A DNA stretch of 64,000 nucleotides, taken from the NCBI GenBank assembly GCA_034336665.1, contig CM067589.1:2943290-3007289 (forward strand). The letters are read 5' to 3'. Shown one piece after another: positions 31,101-42,259 of the stretch. Both the position numbers and the translations under genes were made by a program. Source of the stretch: Luscinia megarhynchos (Eukaryota > Chordata > Aves > Passeriformes > Turdidae). The notes under the pieces are model-generated. The model had not been told where the DNA came from. It saw only the letters and a list, made by a program, of their open reading frames with translations, and did not search any database. Each line of letters opens with the position of its first letter. The stretch's first letter is position 1.

Positions 31101-32622
31101 TGCCAGCCAGGCCTGGCAGCTGCTTGAGGCAGCAGAGGATAGCACAAGATAACTATTCCTAAATGATGTGCTGAAATGAATATATCGATATCTTCATGTT
31201 TTTGTTACGCTGTAACTGGGGTTTTATATCCTCACAAATGTGAGGGTAGGAGAGAGAAAGGATAAAGCTTCAGCTGCCCGGTAAAGAGGACATGGAAGGA
31301 CAGAGACTCCCAGCTGCATGGCTGGGTTGCTGGCAGTGCTGCTGGCAGGTGCCTCCACCATTGTTAGGGATGTCACAGAATTTCCATCCCTAGGTGTTTG
31401 AGACTCAGTGAGATGAAGCCTCGGGTGTCTGACCTGACCCGGTGTTTAGGGCTGTCCCGTTTGAGAAACGAGCTGGGCTCCTGGGCATCCTCTTTTATGG
31501 GCAGAAACACATGAGGGAGAGGAACCAGCACTACTGGTGGTGAGTAGTGCTGGTGCAACTTGTGATAGGGGCTTTGGCTCATCTCCTACAGAGGGCAAAG
31601 TTCTGTGAATGTACACTTCAGACACATCACTGCTGTCAGGAAAAGGGTCTGGCTTATCTCTGAAGGTGTTTCAGTATCTGTGCCAGCTGTTGGTGTGCTC
31701 AGTACACACAACACACAATGTGTGTGGGGCTCTTACCCCTTCCCTGACAGCTCCCAGGCAGGTCCAGCACAGCTTGTCTGGTGTGCTGTTCTTCTTCATT
31801 TCCTGCTCACCGGAGCACTATGTGATCCCCATGATCTTGTCTGCTAAGAATGGCTCTTACCTATTTCATTTTACCTTTTGCTTATTTAATTTTTTTCAGT
31901 AGTGCACAGTATCAGATATGCAGCAAAAAAAATTTTCAAATTTTGATAGAAATTTAAAATTTAGTGAAGAAGTGCATTTTGCGCTCTAAATGAAAGCCTA
32001 AAATGAATGGTAAAACAGAAATGATAAAACAGGCTGTAAACTTTCAGAAGACACATATTTTTTTAGAAGTCAAAATATTGTACCACTTAAAAGTCTCCTG
32101 GTGTAAAAAGGCTTCCCTGTTCTTGGCTATGTCTGTTGGCACATGTGAAAGGATGCTGTGTTTGGATTTTATTTTCCTTAGCTGACTGTCTTCCAGTTGA
32201 CCTGGACTGAGATGGAAATGTTTTGTTGTCCATTCTCTTTTCTACAAGTGTCTCAATTATCCTTGTTCTGTGTAGTTCTAAACCCAAAATACTGGCAGTG
32301 TTTGTTATTGATGGGTGAGAACAGTTAAGTAAGAAAACCATTAGGAATCCATCAGACAAACACAAGGTATTGCACTTGGGATGGTATAAACTAATGCTTT
32401 CTTTTTCTATATTCTTTTTCAGTTGTAAAGGGAACACCTGGCTATGAGATTCCTGAAGGCTAAAGGTAGGTAAGTGTAAGCAATTGCATCTTTCCTAGGA
32501 CTTATGGAACTTTGAATTCTCGCTGCTTTCAATGTTCATATTTTACTGCTGGCTCACCACATATCTGGAGGGGGTCATGAAGAATAAAGGGACACAAATA
32601 CCTTAAAGCTTATTGAGTTCTT
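31101..32622. other. intergenic sequence between KRT222 and KRT12, no gene seen
   Basis: About 1.5 kb. Mammals carry KRT24, KRT25-28 and KRT10 between these two genes. I found no rod-domain motif (LNDRLA.YL, TYRRLL) on either strand here. Confidence 0.55.
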
Positions 32623-32670
32623 TTTATTAGGGATGGAAGCTGGAAAATGAGGTTAGAACAGCAAAATTAT

Positions 32671-32676
32671 TTTATT
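32671..32676 (-). terminator. candidate poly(A) signal of KRT12
   Basis: AATAAA on the minus strand about 275 bp downstream of the stop at 32951. A second copy lies at 32623-32628. Confidence 0.45.
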
Positions 32677-32950
32677 AATAGATTACTAAAGATTATAAAG
32701 AGGTAAATGATTAAATGTGTACTTCTATTGAACAGAGATTTGATGATATTTTTGAAGAACACTGTGGAAATCATACAGGTAATGCTGATAGAGTGAAGCA
32801 GGAAATATATTGCATGTCTTCAAGGAATTTGTCTTATCTAAAAGATTCTTAGTACAAAGCCAAATGTTTTATCACTTCATACAAAAGAATAAAATTATTT
32901 ATCCATTTTGGCTTGGAGCAAATGGATCCGTTGCCACATCAGATTGTGCT

Positions 32951-35900
32951 TCATATCTTCTCTTCAACTTCCTTAACGTGGGATGCAACAACTTTTCCAT
33001 CTACCACTTCTTCGACAATTGTCTTGATCTTTCTAGTTTTGGTTGGATCTAAATATCATGAACAAAACAAAAAATATTTATCAATGTGTTAAATATGATA
33101 AACCAAAGTAACACATGAAAGTACCCCCTTTTCCTTTCCAGCTGGCTTCTGATTTTAATGAACTCTATGATGTAGTTAAACAGGAGAACTTATAATTTAA
33201 TTTATAAGAATAACCTTAGGAACAAAATTTTATTTGTTCTACCTACCTTGAGAAGAGTCCAGTGATTGTGTTTGAGATTTGGACCCTGTCAGGGATGAGC
33301 TTTCAAATGTAACTGCCTGTCCAGCACCCCTAAAAGGGAATCAGAGACATGCACTATTGCAGGATGTTCCATAGGGTCAGGATAAATTCCCTGTTCATGG
33401 TGACATTGATAGATTATTTAAATAGTGAGCAGAATGGCTCACTCTCCTCAGTCACAGTGATATTTCAGATCACTGTATGTGCCTTACTTGGAGAATGTTC
33501 CACTTATTTTACTTCTTTTTTTCCTGGAGAGGATTCTGCTACAGAAAATAAACCCAAGGAGATATTTTGTGTCAAGCAGTTCCTTACACAAATTCTCCAT
33601 CCAGCAGGCGCCGGTAGGTTTCAATCTCCATTTCCAGACGAGTCTTGATGTCCAGGAGCTGTTGGTACTCCGCGTTCTGGCGCTCCATGTCAGCCCTGAC
33701 CTGGAAAAGCTGGGACTCCAGGTTCCCGATCTGCATTTGGATTTGTGACAGCTGGGCGCAGTAACCACCCTCTGTTTCTGCTAAAGTGTCTTCCAGGGAT
33801 TTTTTCTGTGTAAGGATATGAAATAATCTCTGGTTAAGGGAAAAAATCTCTTTACAAAACCAACTGAAGTAGCTTAAGGGAGTGAGCACAGCTGCATTAC
33901 TTAGAAGGTTTTATTTTCTTTTTGAAAACACCGATTTGAAAACTGTTCCTTGTTACTTCCCTAAATGTGATGTAAAAATTCATCTGCTTTGTGACATGCT
34001 CTTTGCAATCCAGTTAGATATATTACTGCTATTTAGGAACTAAAATAAATAGGATTTAATCGGAAACAAATGCAAATTCTCAATTCTGTGGAATAGGATT
34101 AGGTCTAAAAAGACTTTTGAAGTTGCTGAATTGGCTCTGAGCAGTCAGCAGCTTCCCAGAACTTACCATGGCAAGCTGAGACTGCAGCTCTATTTCCAGG
34201 CTCTGGAGAGTCCGTTTTAAATCTGTGATCTCGCTCTTTCCCGACTGGAGCTGCTCAGTATGGGTGGAGATTTCCCTTTTCAGCTCCCCACTCTGAAATG
34301 ACAAGGAAAAATGAGGTGTAATTTTATGTTCCAAGTATTGAACTCATTTTCCCGTGCATTTTACTGAGTTTGCTCTCTTTTTTTGTTACTTTTTCATTGA
34401 ACCACGCCTCGGCCTCTTTACGGTTTTGCTCAGCAATGACTTCGTACTGTCCCCTCATGTCATTCAGGAGCTTGGTCAGGTCAGTCCCTGGAGCAGCATC
34501 CATTTCCACGCTGACTTGGCCCAATTCACTGCTTTGGATGCCCTGAAGCTCCTGCAGACATTGAAAATAAAGAGAAGGTTCTGTTAATAAAGACAAAATA
34601 GTTCTACCAAAATATATGTAAAGAAATATATGTGATATAAATTCTGTTTCAACAAGGATCTGTAGCTTGTTTCTCACACTCTTTCACTTAGCAAACTCAA
34701 AAAATAACAGCAAACAAAACCTATAATGAAACCCAGGAACTCCCATTGGCTTAATTAAATACAGGAATAATTTGATGTTTCACAATTTCATGTGTCTTGT
34801 TATTTCACAAAGGAAAAAAATTACCTCTTCATGATTCTTCTTGAGATAAGCCAGTTCTTCATTCAGGCTTTCAATCTGCATCTCCAGATCTGCTCTGGTC
34901 ATGGTCAGCTCATCCAGGACTCTGCGCAGACCATTGATGTCGGCCTCCACACTCTGCCTAAGAGCCACTTCATTCTCATATCTATGCATAAAGGGATTAA
35001 ATATTATTTTTTGTATGGCCAGTGAGGTCAAACACAAACTATTACTGTGCTTTATTTTAGCTTTAATAGGAAAACTTAAAACAGATAGTTATTATAATAT
35101 TTTTTAATAATTATATTACAAGTACTCTACAAGGCTAGAGATTTTAATACAAAAGAACCTTTTTCTTAAGATATGAGTAGGAGTTTTTGTAGCATTAAGA
35201 TATCCTTACTTCAGTCTGAAGTCATCAGCAGCCAGTCTGGCATTATCGACCTGCAGAATGATCCTGGCATTGTCAATGGTTGCATTGATGATCTGGAATA
35301 CAAACAGTGTTCAGAGAATGATGTTACTGCCCAAAGGCTTCATAGCTTTGTAATGCCTTTAAACTTTGTGTTCTACAAGGGTTTGTAGAACTGCATTCCA
35401 TCACTGCCTGCTCCTTTATTCAGATTAGACAAACCACTGTGTGACACAGCTACAGAACTGCTTTAATGTACAGGAAAAACTCAGCACGTCACCAGTGACA
35501 GAGGTCACTGCAAGTGTCAGTAGCAAAGGATAAATGTGCTCTTGGTTTCTGAAAGAAATTTGTTATTTTCATTCATAGTATTAAGTGAGTTATGAATATA
35601 AAGATATGTTAAATACATTGCTTTACTACCTTGTTTCGAAGATCTTCAATGAGGGGGTAGAATTTACTGTAGTCATTCCCAGATCCAGGGATGCTAGTTC
35701 CAGGGCCATTTTTCTCATACCACTCACGGATTTTGGACTCCAGCTCGGTGTTGGCCTCTTCCAGAGACCTCACTTTGTCCAGATACGCAGCCAGACGGTC
35801 ATTGAGGTTCTGCATGGTTTCTTTTTTTGAGCCAGAAAGAAGGCCACCATCTCCAGCACCAGCAGGGCCAAACCCACCTCCAAAACCAGTCCCTAAGCCA

Positions 35901-36274
35901 CCACCAAAGCCACTTCCAAAAGCAGCACCTGAACTGCTGCCAAAACCACTTCCCAAACCTCCCCCAAACCCACTGCCTAAGCCACTTCCATAGCTACCAC
36001 CCAAACCACCTCCATAGCTTCCACCAAAGCCACTGCTTAAGTTGCTCCCAAATCCTGCAACTGAGCTGCTCCCAAAGCCCCCACCGAAGCCAGAGCTTGA
36101 GCCCAACTGAGAAGCTGCACCAAACCCTCCACCAGACCCCCCACCAAACCCAAGCCCACTGCCACCATAGCCTCCTCCACCACTGGAACTGGACATCCTC
36201 AGAGATGCCCCTCCAAATCCGCTCCGAGAGGAGAACGGCCGGGAGCCGCCGCTTGTGCGCACGGAAAGGGCCAT
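32951..36274 (-). CDS. KRT12: KRT12, type I keratin (cornea-type) with Gly-rich head
   Basis: Eight exons (minus): 35630-36274, 35210-35292, 34825-34981, 34390-34551, 34167-34292, 33588-33805, 33247-33329, 32951-33048. They total 1572 nt and encode 523 aa. The head (1-150) starts [16 protein letters not shown] and is Gly/Ser-rich. The rod (about 151-462) runs from the initiation motif [20 protein letters not shown] to TYRRLLDGE. The tail ends with [16 protein letters not shown] and EVEEKI. MxLSVRT at the start, [39 protein letters not shown] and a [20 protein letters not shown] tail identify KRT12 rather than KRT24 or KRT10. Human KRT12 has 494 aa. In mammals it pairs with K3 in corneal epithelium; expression here is inferred. 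The start is the Kozak-like ATG at 36274, since a TATA box lies at 36342-36347. Confidence 0.93.
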
Positions 36275-36341
36275 GGTGCTCGAGGTGCCCGGGTCGGTGC
36301 AGGGTACGACAGACGGCAGGGCACAGCCGAGCACGGGCAGC

Positions 36342-36347
36342 TTTATA
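36342..36347 (-). promoter_or_regulatory. TATA box of KRT12
   Basis: TATAAA on the minus strand, 68-73 bp upstream of the ATG at 36274. It predicts transcription starting near 36312 and a 5' UTR of about 40 nt. The upstream in-frame ATG at 36334 would then lie outside the transcript. Confidence 0.75.
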
Positions 36348-38018
36348 GAGGGACAGCAGGGGGTGTTTCGGGAGGAGTCCCCACCTCCTCGGGAGAGCTT
36401 TCACGCTCTCTCTCCCTCCTGTTTGGAGGGCATGTCAGTTTAGTGTGTTCTGACCAACCGAAAGGATATGTGCCAACCGAAATTGCCAATGGGAGTGGAA
36501 ATCTGCTGCCCTCCAGGTATTTGTATGAGGGGAAATGGGTGGGGTGGAGCTGAGACATCACGATTGTGTTCTGCCATGTGCAATGGAGCACAAAAAGTTC
36601 TTTTCACATTTAAATCCCTCCTAAATAATTGTTTTGTCATTGCAGATTCGATGCTTCCTGCATTTGGGGCTGTTCTTACAGGAGTTTGCTAAGTCAGCAG
36701 AGTGATCCCTTTGATCCCTGCTTCTCAGCCTGTGTGGCAGGAATGTCTTTCTTTTCATAATGCTCTTCTGGCAGGAGCCTCTGCTGGATTAGTGCTCCTG
36801 GATGCTTGATAGGAAGTAAGAAAAGTGACCATCAGGTGTCCAAGGGCACATGGATGTTCAGGTTCACAGATGTTCAGCAGCTTCAGGGTGATCATTAATC
36901 TGAAAATATGAATATGCTTATACCTAAAAGGATTTGGAATTGGGTTTATGCCCTAATCCTTTCATCATGGAAATACCTCAGGGTGATATGCTTATAGTCT
37001 ATAGCATATAGTCTATAGAATATTAGAGTTTGAACTTTGGACCTGGGAACTGATAACTGTGTCTGCTAAATAGTTTGCTATAATCTCAAAATAATAAATC
37101 TGATTTCTGTATTTGGTGCTTTTTATTATACAAATCTAAAGATCAAATGTAGCACTCCTGGGTGCAGGTTTGGGCATGGGAACCCTCCCAAGCCAGTATA
37201 TTTTTCTTTTGAAGTTATTTTGATAAATGGAAAATAGTTTTTCCTTTGTCCTGGCTTAATTATATCATTGGATTTGTGAATTGAAATGTGTTAATTTTTG
37301 ATTTATCCGCACCCAGGAGCATGGGGTGCTTTTGGGGCAGAAAAGGGCGGAAGATCAAAGGTATAAGTGAAGCATTTCTGTGGAAATGAGCTGATAGCCT
37401 GGTCCCAGTGACTCGGGGCAGTGAAAGCAGAGGATTAGCTCCCTGGCAGCTGTTTATGTACAGTACATAGCTCTGGACAGGTGAGGTTTCATAGGGAAGA
37501 GCTTTGTGTGTTTATGTTCTCAAGAGGCAAATGTAAACTCCTGGGGCTGAGAATCCAGGTGTGGCACAGGGGCCTCTTTATGGGACAGGGAACATTATTG
37601 GCACAGGAGGGTTTGAGAGAGAGGGAGATCATTTCAAATATATTCTTATTGATAAAATATCTTGGCTTGCCGTAGTCCCTGGTGATGTAGTCATTCATAG
37701 AATGTGAAAAATATCAAATAGGCTTCTTCAATTTATTTTTTCATGTTAATATATTGTGAAAAGCAAATTGACACTTCTTATTTATTTGAAAATCAGGTTT
37801 TAAGGAAGTGAAGCTGCTTTATATTTGCGTGGGAGTTCACATTCAGAAAAGGCATGCTGAACTAATGTCTTAATGCATTTTAAAAACCTATTACTTCCTT
37901 TTTTATCAGTGTTGGAAGCAGTTATACATTCATACCAGGCTGATTTGATTTTTTTCATCAAGGTACTTGGCCACTGTGTAAGTAAACTCAAAATGTTCTA
38001 TATTGTGACTTACAGATT
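36348..38018. other. intergenic sequence, KRT12 upstream region to KRT20 3' end
   Basis: About 1.7 kb with no coding exon recognised. The first few hundred bases are the KRT12 upstream region, including a GGGTGGGGTGG stretch near 36535. A duplicated TATAGTCTATAG dodecamer, separated by 4 bp, lies at about 36992-37019. Confidence 0.5.
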
Positions 38019-38024
38019 TTTATT
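38019..38024 (-). terminator. candidate poly(A) signal of KRT20
   Basis: AATAAA on the minus strand about 165 bp downstream of the stop codon at 38187. Confidence 0.5.
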
Positions 38025-38186
38025 AATGCTTCCCCATAAAAACAACAACTACAACAAAAGATTTTATATTTTGGCATTTTTTAATCCTTCTGGAGTTTAG
38101 GGTGAATTAGATCAGATTCTTTATAAATCTTTTAGTTTTGGTATCAGCTCCAGTGAACTCAGAGACATCTTTTCTGCGGGTGCCAT

Positions 38187-41100
38187 TTACATCTTCTCTT
38201 CAATCTCTCTGACCTCAGAGGAGACAATCTTGCCATCAACCACCTCCTCAACTATTGTCTTGATCTTCTTAAATTTACTTGATTCTGTTAAGGAAATTGA
38301 AAAGAGAAGTAATTTAATGCAATGTACATTGGCAGAGTTAATATTACTTGGGAGCCTCAGTCTCCCTGTGCAGCCAGCAGGGAGAAGCAGATGCTTCTGC
38401 AGTTCTGCAGAGGGGAATTCAGTAACTGTTTGTTGTTCTCATGGCTCTCTGAGGACTCAACGAATTACAGAATAGGTAAGATGGACCTGTGATTTTACAC
38501 TGGGCACCTGATTTGTATACATAAACCCAGGTTTGTACATTCCCCATAGGCTAACCATACAGTTGATTGCTTTCTTGATGTGAGATTCCACTGGCTGATT
38601 ATTTGCTCTGAAGCTGCAGTTTTACATCAGCTATTTCAATCCATAACATTTCAATAGGCAGCTATCAAAACAGAAAGAAGTTGGTGGACATACCTTTTTC
38701 AGCCTCTGTCATTGACGCTATCGCTTCTAAATCCCTGTTCAAATTGTAAATTAGGAAATGTAAATATATGGCAACTCATATATTGAAGAACCACCCTTGT
38801 GCATTTCCTATGTGTTTGATCAAGACAGCTAATCCTCTTTCATCAAGATATTTAATCAGGAGATAACTCAGTGAAATGAGTTTTCTCAGGTAAAGTGAAA
38901 CTTGCTAAGCATAAGCTGTAGGTGCAGTTAATCTGCAGATTCATCTCTGCAATGCCAGGACTTCAGCTCACACAGGTACACCCCCTCTAGTTCCTGAGCC
39001 AGAACAGCTGAACAGGTAGAATCTGGGGGTAGTTCCACTCTCTGCTTAACCCACACAGACAAGTTGATTGAAAACTGCATTACTGGTGTTCCTGGCATGT
39101 GAACATCTACCCAACTGCCCAACTCACAGAGTGACACTCTGCAGGCTGGGAGAGCCCACCTCAAAATTCCACAGCAGCTTCAGCAGCCCAGCCTGAACAG
39201 CAGCCTGCTCTGATTCTTTTGCTGAGAACTGGGCAATGGGCTTCTCCACCCCAAAGCGGTTGGAGAGAGGCAGATTTGACACAAAACCCAAACCAACACG
39301 CAGAGCCATGTGTGTACTCACCCGACTTCCTCTCCCTCCAGCAGCCGGCGGTACGTGGCGATCTCCATCTCCAGGCGAGTCTTGACATCCATCAGGATGC
39401 TGTACTGATTGTTCTGAGCCTCCATGTCAGCTCGGAGCTGCCTCAGCTGAGCCTCCTGACTGGAAATTAGTTGCTGTATCTGGTCAAGCTGGTAACTGTA
39501 CCGTGCTTCTGTTTCAGCCACAGAGGCTTCCAGGGTCTGTTTCTATAGTCCATGGGAAGAACAGTGACATATTATTCAGAGGATACACTTTTCCGTTAAA
39601 GCAACATTTTGATTGTAAAGCCCCTCATTCCTCCATTTATCTGTGTAACTCTCTGCTATCCAGAGAGTCTTTATTTTGCTTGTCTTTATTTTGCTTTTTG
39701 TTACTTACCATGGACAGCAGGGACTGTAATTCCAGCTCCAGGCTCTGGGAGACCTGTCTCCGTTCTGTGACCTCTTTCCTTTGGCCCTCTAGCAGCTCAA
39801 CATTGAGGGCAACTTCCTGGTGCAGCTCTGCTGTCTGGAATGAGGAATGGAGGGACTGTTAACTCCAGCCAGGCATGACTGAGGTTCTTGCTGGTGTTTA
39901 AGCAGTTGACTTTACCTGCTGTTCATAATGTTCTTTAGCTTCTTGGCGGTACTTTTCTGCCATTTCTTCGTATTGCTTTCTCATGTTTTCCATAATAGTT
40001 GCGAGATTGATGCCGGGAGCAGCATCCACTGCCACGTTCACGGAGCCGCCTGCCTCCTTGCGCAGCCTGTCCCGCTCCTGCAGCAATGGGGACCGTGTTA
40101 GCAGCAGCTGCCATTGGACACAAACTCAGCATCTACACGCACACAACTAATCCTTAATAGTACCTTGGGGCAAGACAACTGAATCACCTTGTAAACACTG
40201 TTTACTGCGCCTCATCTTAGAAGAGTCTGCATACTTTATAGCAATAAATGTTGTATCATAGATAAATATATCATGAAAATGATTTCCTCAGAACCTAACC
40301 TGTGGAATGAGGGCAGAAGTCATGCCTTCCATATATGTACTTTTTGAGGTAGTAATTCCTGAACTGTAAATTTTTCTTAAACAAAACTTTCACCCCTTTG
40401 CTCCTGGAATGGAGGAGTGTTCAGCCTTTGATCCCTGACAGCTTGAATGTCCCTTAGTGCCACACATGGTTACACTGTTTCCAGGAAAGATAGAAATGCT
40501 TCCTAGTGAGGTTGGTTGTATTTGCCACTCAAAACCCCTCTCCCTGGCAGTGGTCAGCTGTTCTCACCTCCTCGTGGTTCTTCCTAAGGAAAACGAGCTC
40601 CTCAGTGATGCTCTCAATCTGGGACTCCAGATCAGCTTTCGTCAGAGTCAGGTCGTCACGGACACGGAGCAGTCCGGTGATGTCGCTCTCCACACTCTGC
40701 CTGAGCAGGTGCTCATTCTCAAACCTGTACAATGTAGTGCCTTTTGTCATCATTGGAATGCAACAGTTTGGAGTAAATGTTAGAATCGGTAACTACCACA
40801 GTCATTGTGAAGTTTTTGTTAAAGTTGGAAAATGTTCACTTCTTGGCACCGATTCCACTAAGTGGAAGCTTTCCTAAATAAGAGGAACATGAAAGAGAAT
40901 TGATATAAAATCATGGTACTTACTTCAGCCTAAAGTCATCAGCAGCCAGCTTGGCATTGTCGATCTGCAGGACAAGCCTGGAATTTTCCATCTGGGCCTC
41001 TGCAATCTAAAGGGAATGGTGGACAAGCAATAAAACTTTGCACAGAAATTCACACTTGATCCTTCCCTGGAAATGAATACTGTAAGTGGACTTCATCCTC

Positions 41101-42158
41101 CTTCACTTCAGCTGTCTGTTGGTCAGCTAGCTTTAAGCTAAGTTCCGTCTGAATGAAAGGAATTAGGGATGTCCAAAAGAGAAATTGTCCTGCCATAAAA
41201 CAAGTATATCAAATAGTTGGGATGAACTGCTCTCTGAAGGGATCTGCTTTTAAGTGTTGGGAAGTAGAACTGATAAAAAATAAAAGGGAAAAGACTGAAG
41301 GAAATTCTGGAAACATGACTTGACAAACCTGTCAGTTGATTGTTGGGAATATTTCATTGTTTCTGGTAGTAATTTACTATTTTAAATAGTAGTCTTTAAT
41401 TTTTTTCTGAGTGTTTGACCTTCTTTTCTAAAAAACCACTTTGAAATAGACTGTTGCTAAACTGTATTTAAATATGCAGATTACCATTAGTACTTTCTCT
41501 AATTAAAGCCACCTAAGGCAAATATCATAGAACTAGTAAATTTTGTGTCACAGATCTTTCAGGTATGAGATTACTCTCAACTGCAGGCATATATCTGGTA
41601 TTACAAATGATGAAAAATAAACTTTTTCTTCCCAGCTAGGCCAATTACAATTTGGAAAAGTACATTTTCTACAGCAGATTCTTCTCTATCTCACTGATAA
41701 TTGCAATTCTTATAGTTATGGAGGGCTCTGTGATCTCTTACCTTACTTCTCAGCTCTTCAATTGTTTTGAAGTAGGAGCTGTAGTCCTGCCCTACACTTA
41801 CAGTGTTCTTTTCATACCATTCCCTGATCTGCTTCTCGATCAGGGAGTTGGACTTCTCCAGGGAGCGCACCCTCTCCAGGTAGGCAGCCAGGCGGTCGTT
41901 CAGGTTCTGCATGGTTGATTTCTCGTTGCCAGCGAGCAGCACATCGCTCCCAGTGATGCTGAGCTGGAGGCTCCCTCCGAGGCCAGAGCTGCTGCTGGTC
42001 GATATGCGGGTGCCATAGCCCCCAGCTCCCCCATAGACACTGGGTGCCTGGATCTTCTGCATGGACATTTTCCTGGAGGTCAGGCTGCTGATGCTGGGTG
42101 CAGAGGGCTGGACACGGCTGCTCGAGCTCCACTGGATGCTGCGGGCGGAGAATGCCAT
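38187..42158 (-). CDS. KRT20: KRT20, type I keratin (simple/gut epithelium type)
   Basis: Eight exons (minus): 41742-42158, 40924-41006, 40568-40724, 39916-40077, 39709-39834, 39322-39542, 38694-38734, 38187-38284. They total 1305 nt and encode 434 aa; all junctions are GT-AG. The short head (1-79) holds [16 protein letters not shown], very close to the KRT20 head signature. The rod (about 80-387) begins [20 protein letters not shown] and ends [10 protein letters not shown]. The tail is about 47 aa: a tiny 41-bp exon 7 and then [20 protein letters not shown] ending EEKM. Human KRT20 has 424 aa and marks gut and urothelial epithelium, where it pairs with K8; expression here is inferred. A TATA box at 42242-42247 supports the chosen start. 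Confidence 0.93.
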
Positions 42159-42241
42159 TGTGCTCTTTGTCTTCTGGCCTGAGGCAGGTAAACCAGCACA
42201 GATGGGGGTGGTAGCTGGGAGCTGAGTGTGCCCTGTGCACC

Positions 42242-42247
42242 TTTATA
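42242..42247 (-). promoter_or_regulatory. TATA box of KRT20
   Basis: TATAAA on the minus strand (context CTGTATAAAGG), 84-89 bp upstream of the ATG at 42158. It predicts transcription starting near 42212. Confidence 0.75.
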
Positions 42248-42259
42248 CAGGTCCAAGAG

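Noticed and set aside
33588..33590. Alternative KRT12 exon 6 donor giving an end at 33590
   Set aside because: That site reads GTGTAA and breaks the phase with exon 7. The GTAAGG donor with exon end 33588 gives a continuous frame into the KRT12-like tail.
32951..36274. Label as KRT24 (the usual neighbour of KRT222)
   Set aside because: The head start MALSVRT, the [15 protein letters not shown] and [19 protein letters not shown] blocks and the [14 protein letters not shown] tail fit KRT12 better. A phylogeny would settle it.
36275..36334. 20-codon N-terminal extension of KRT12 from the ATG at 36334
   Set aside because: The ATG lies only about 8 bp from the TATA box at 36342-36347, so it should be upstream of the transcription start. 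The extension has no keratin likeness.
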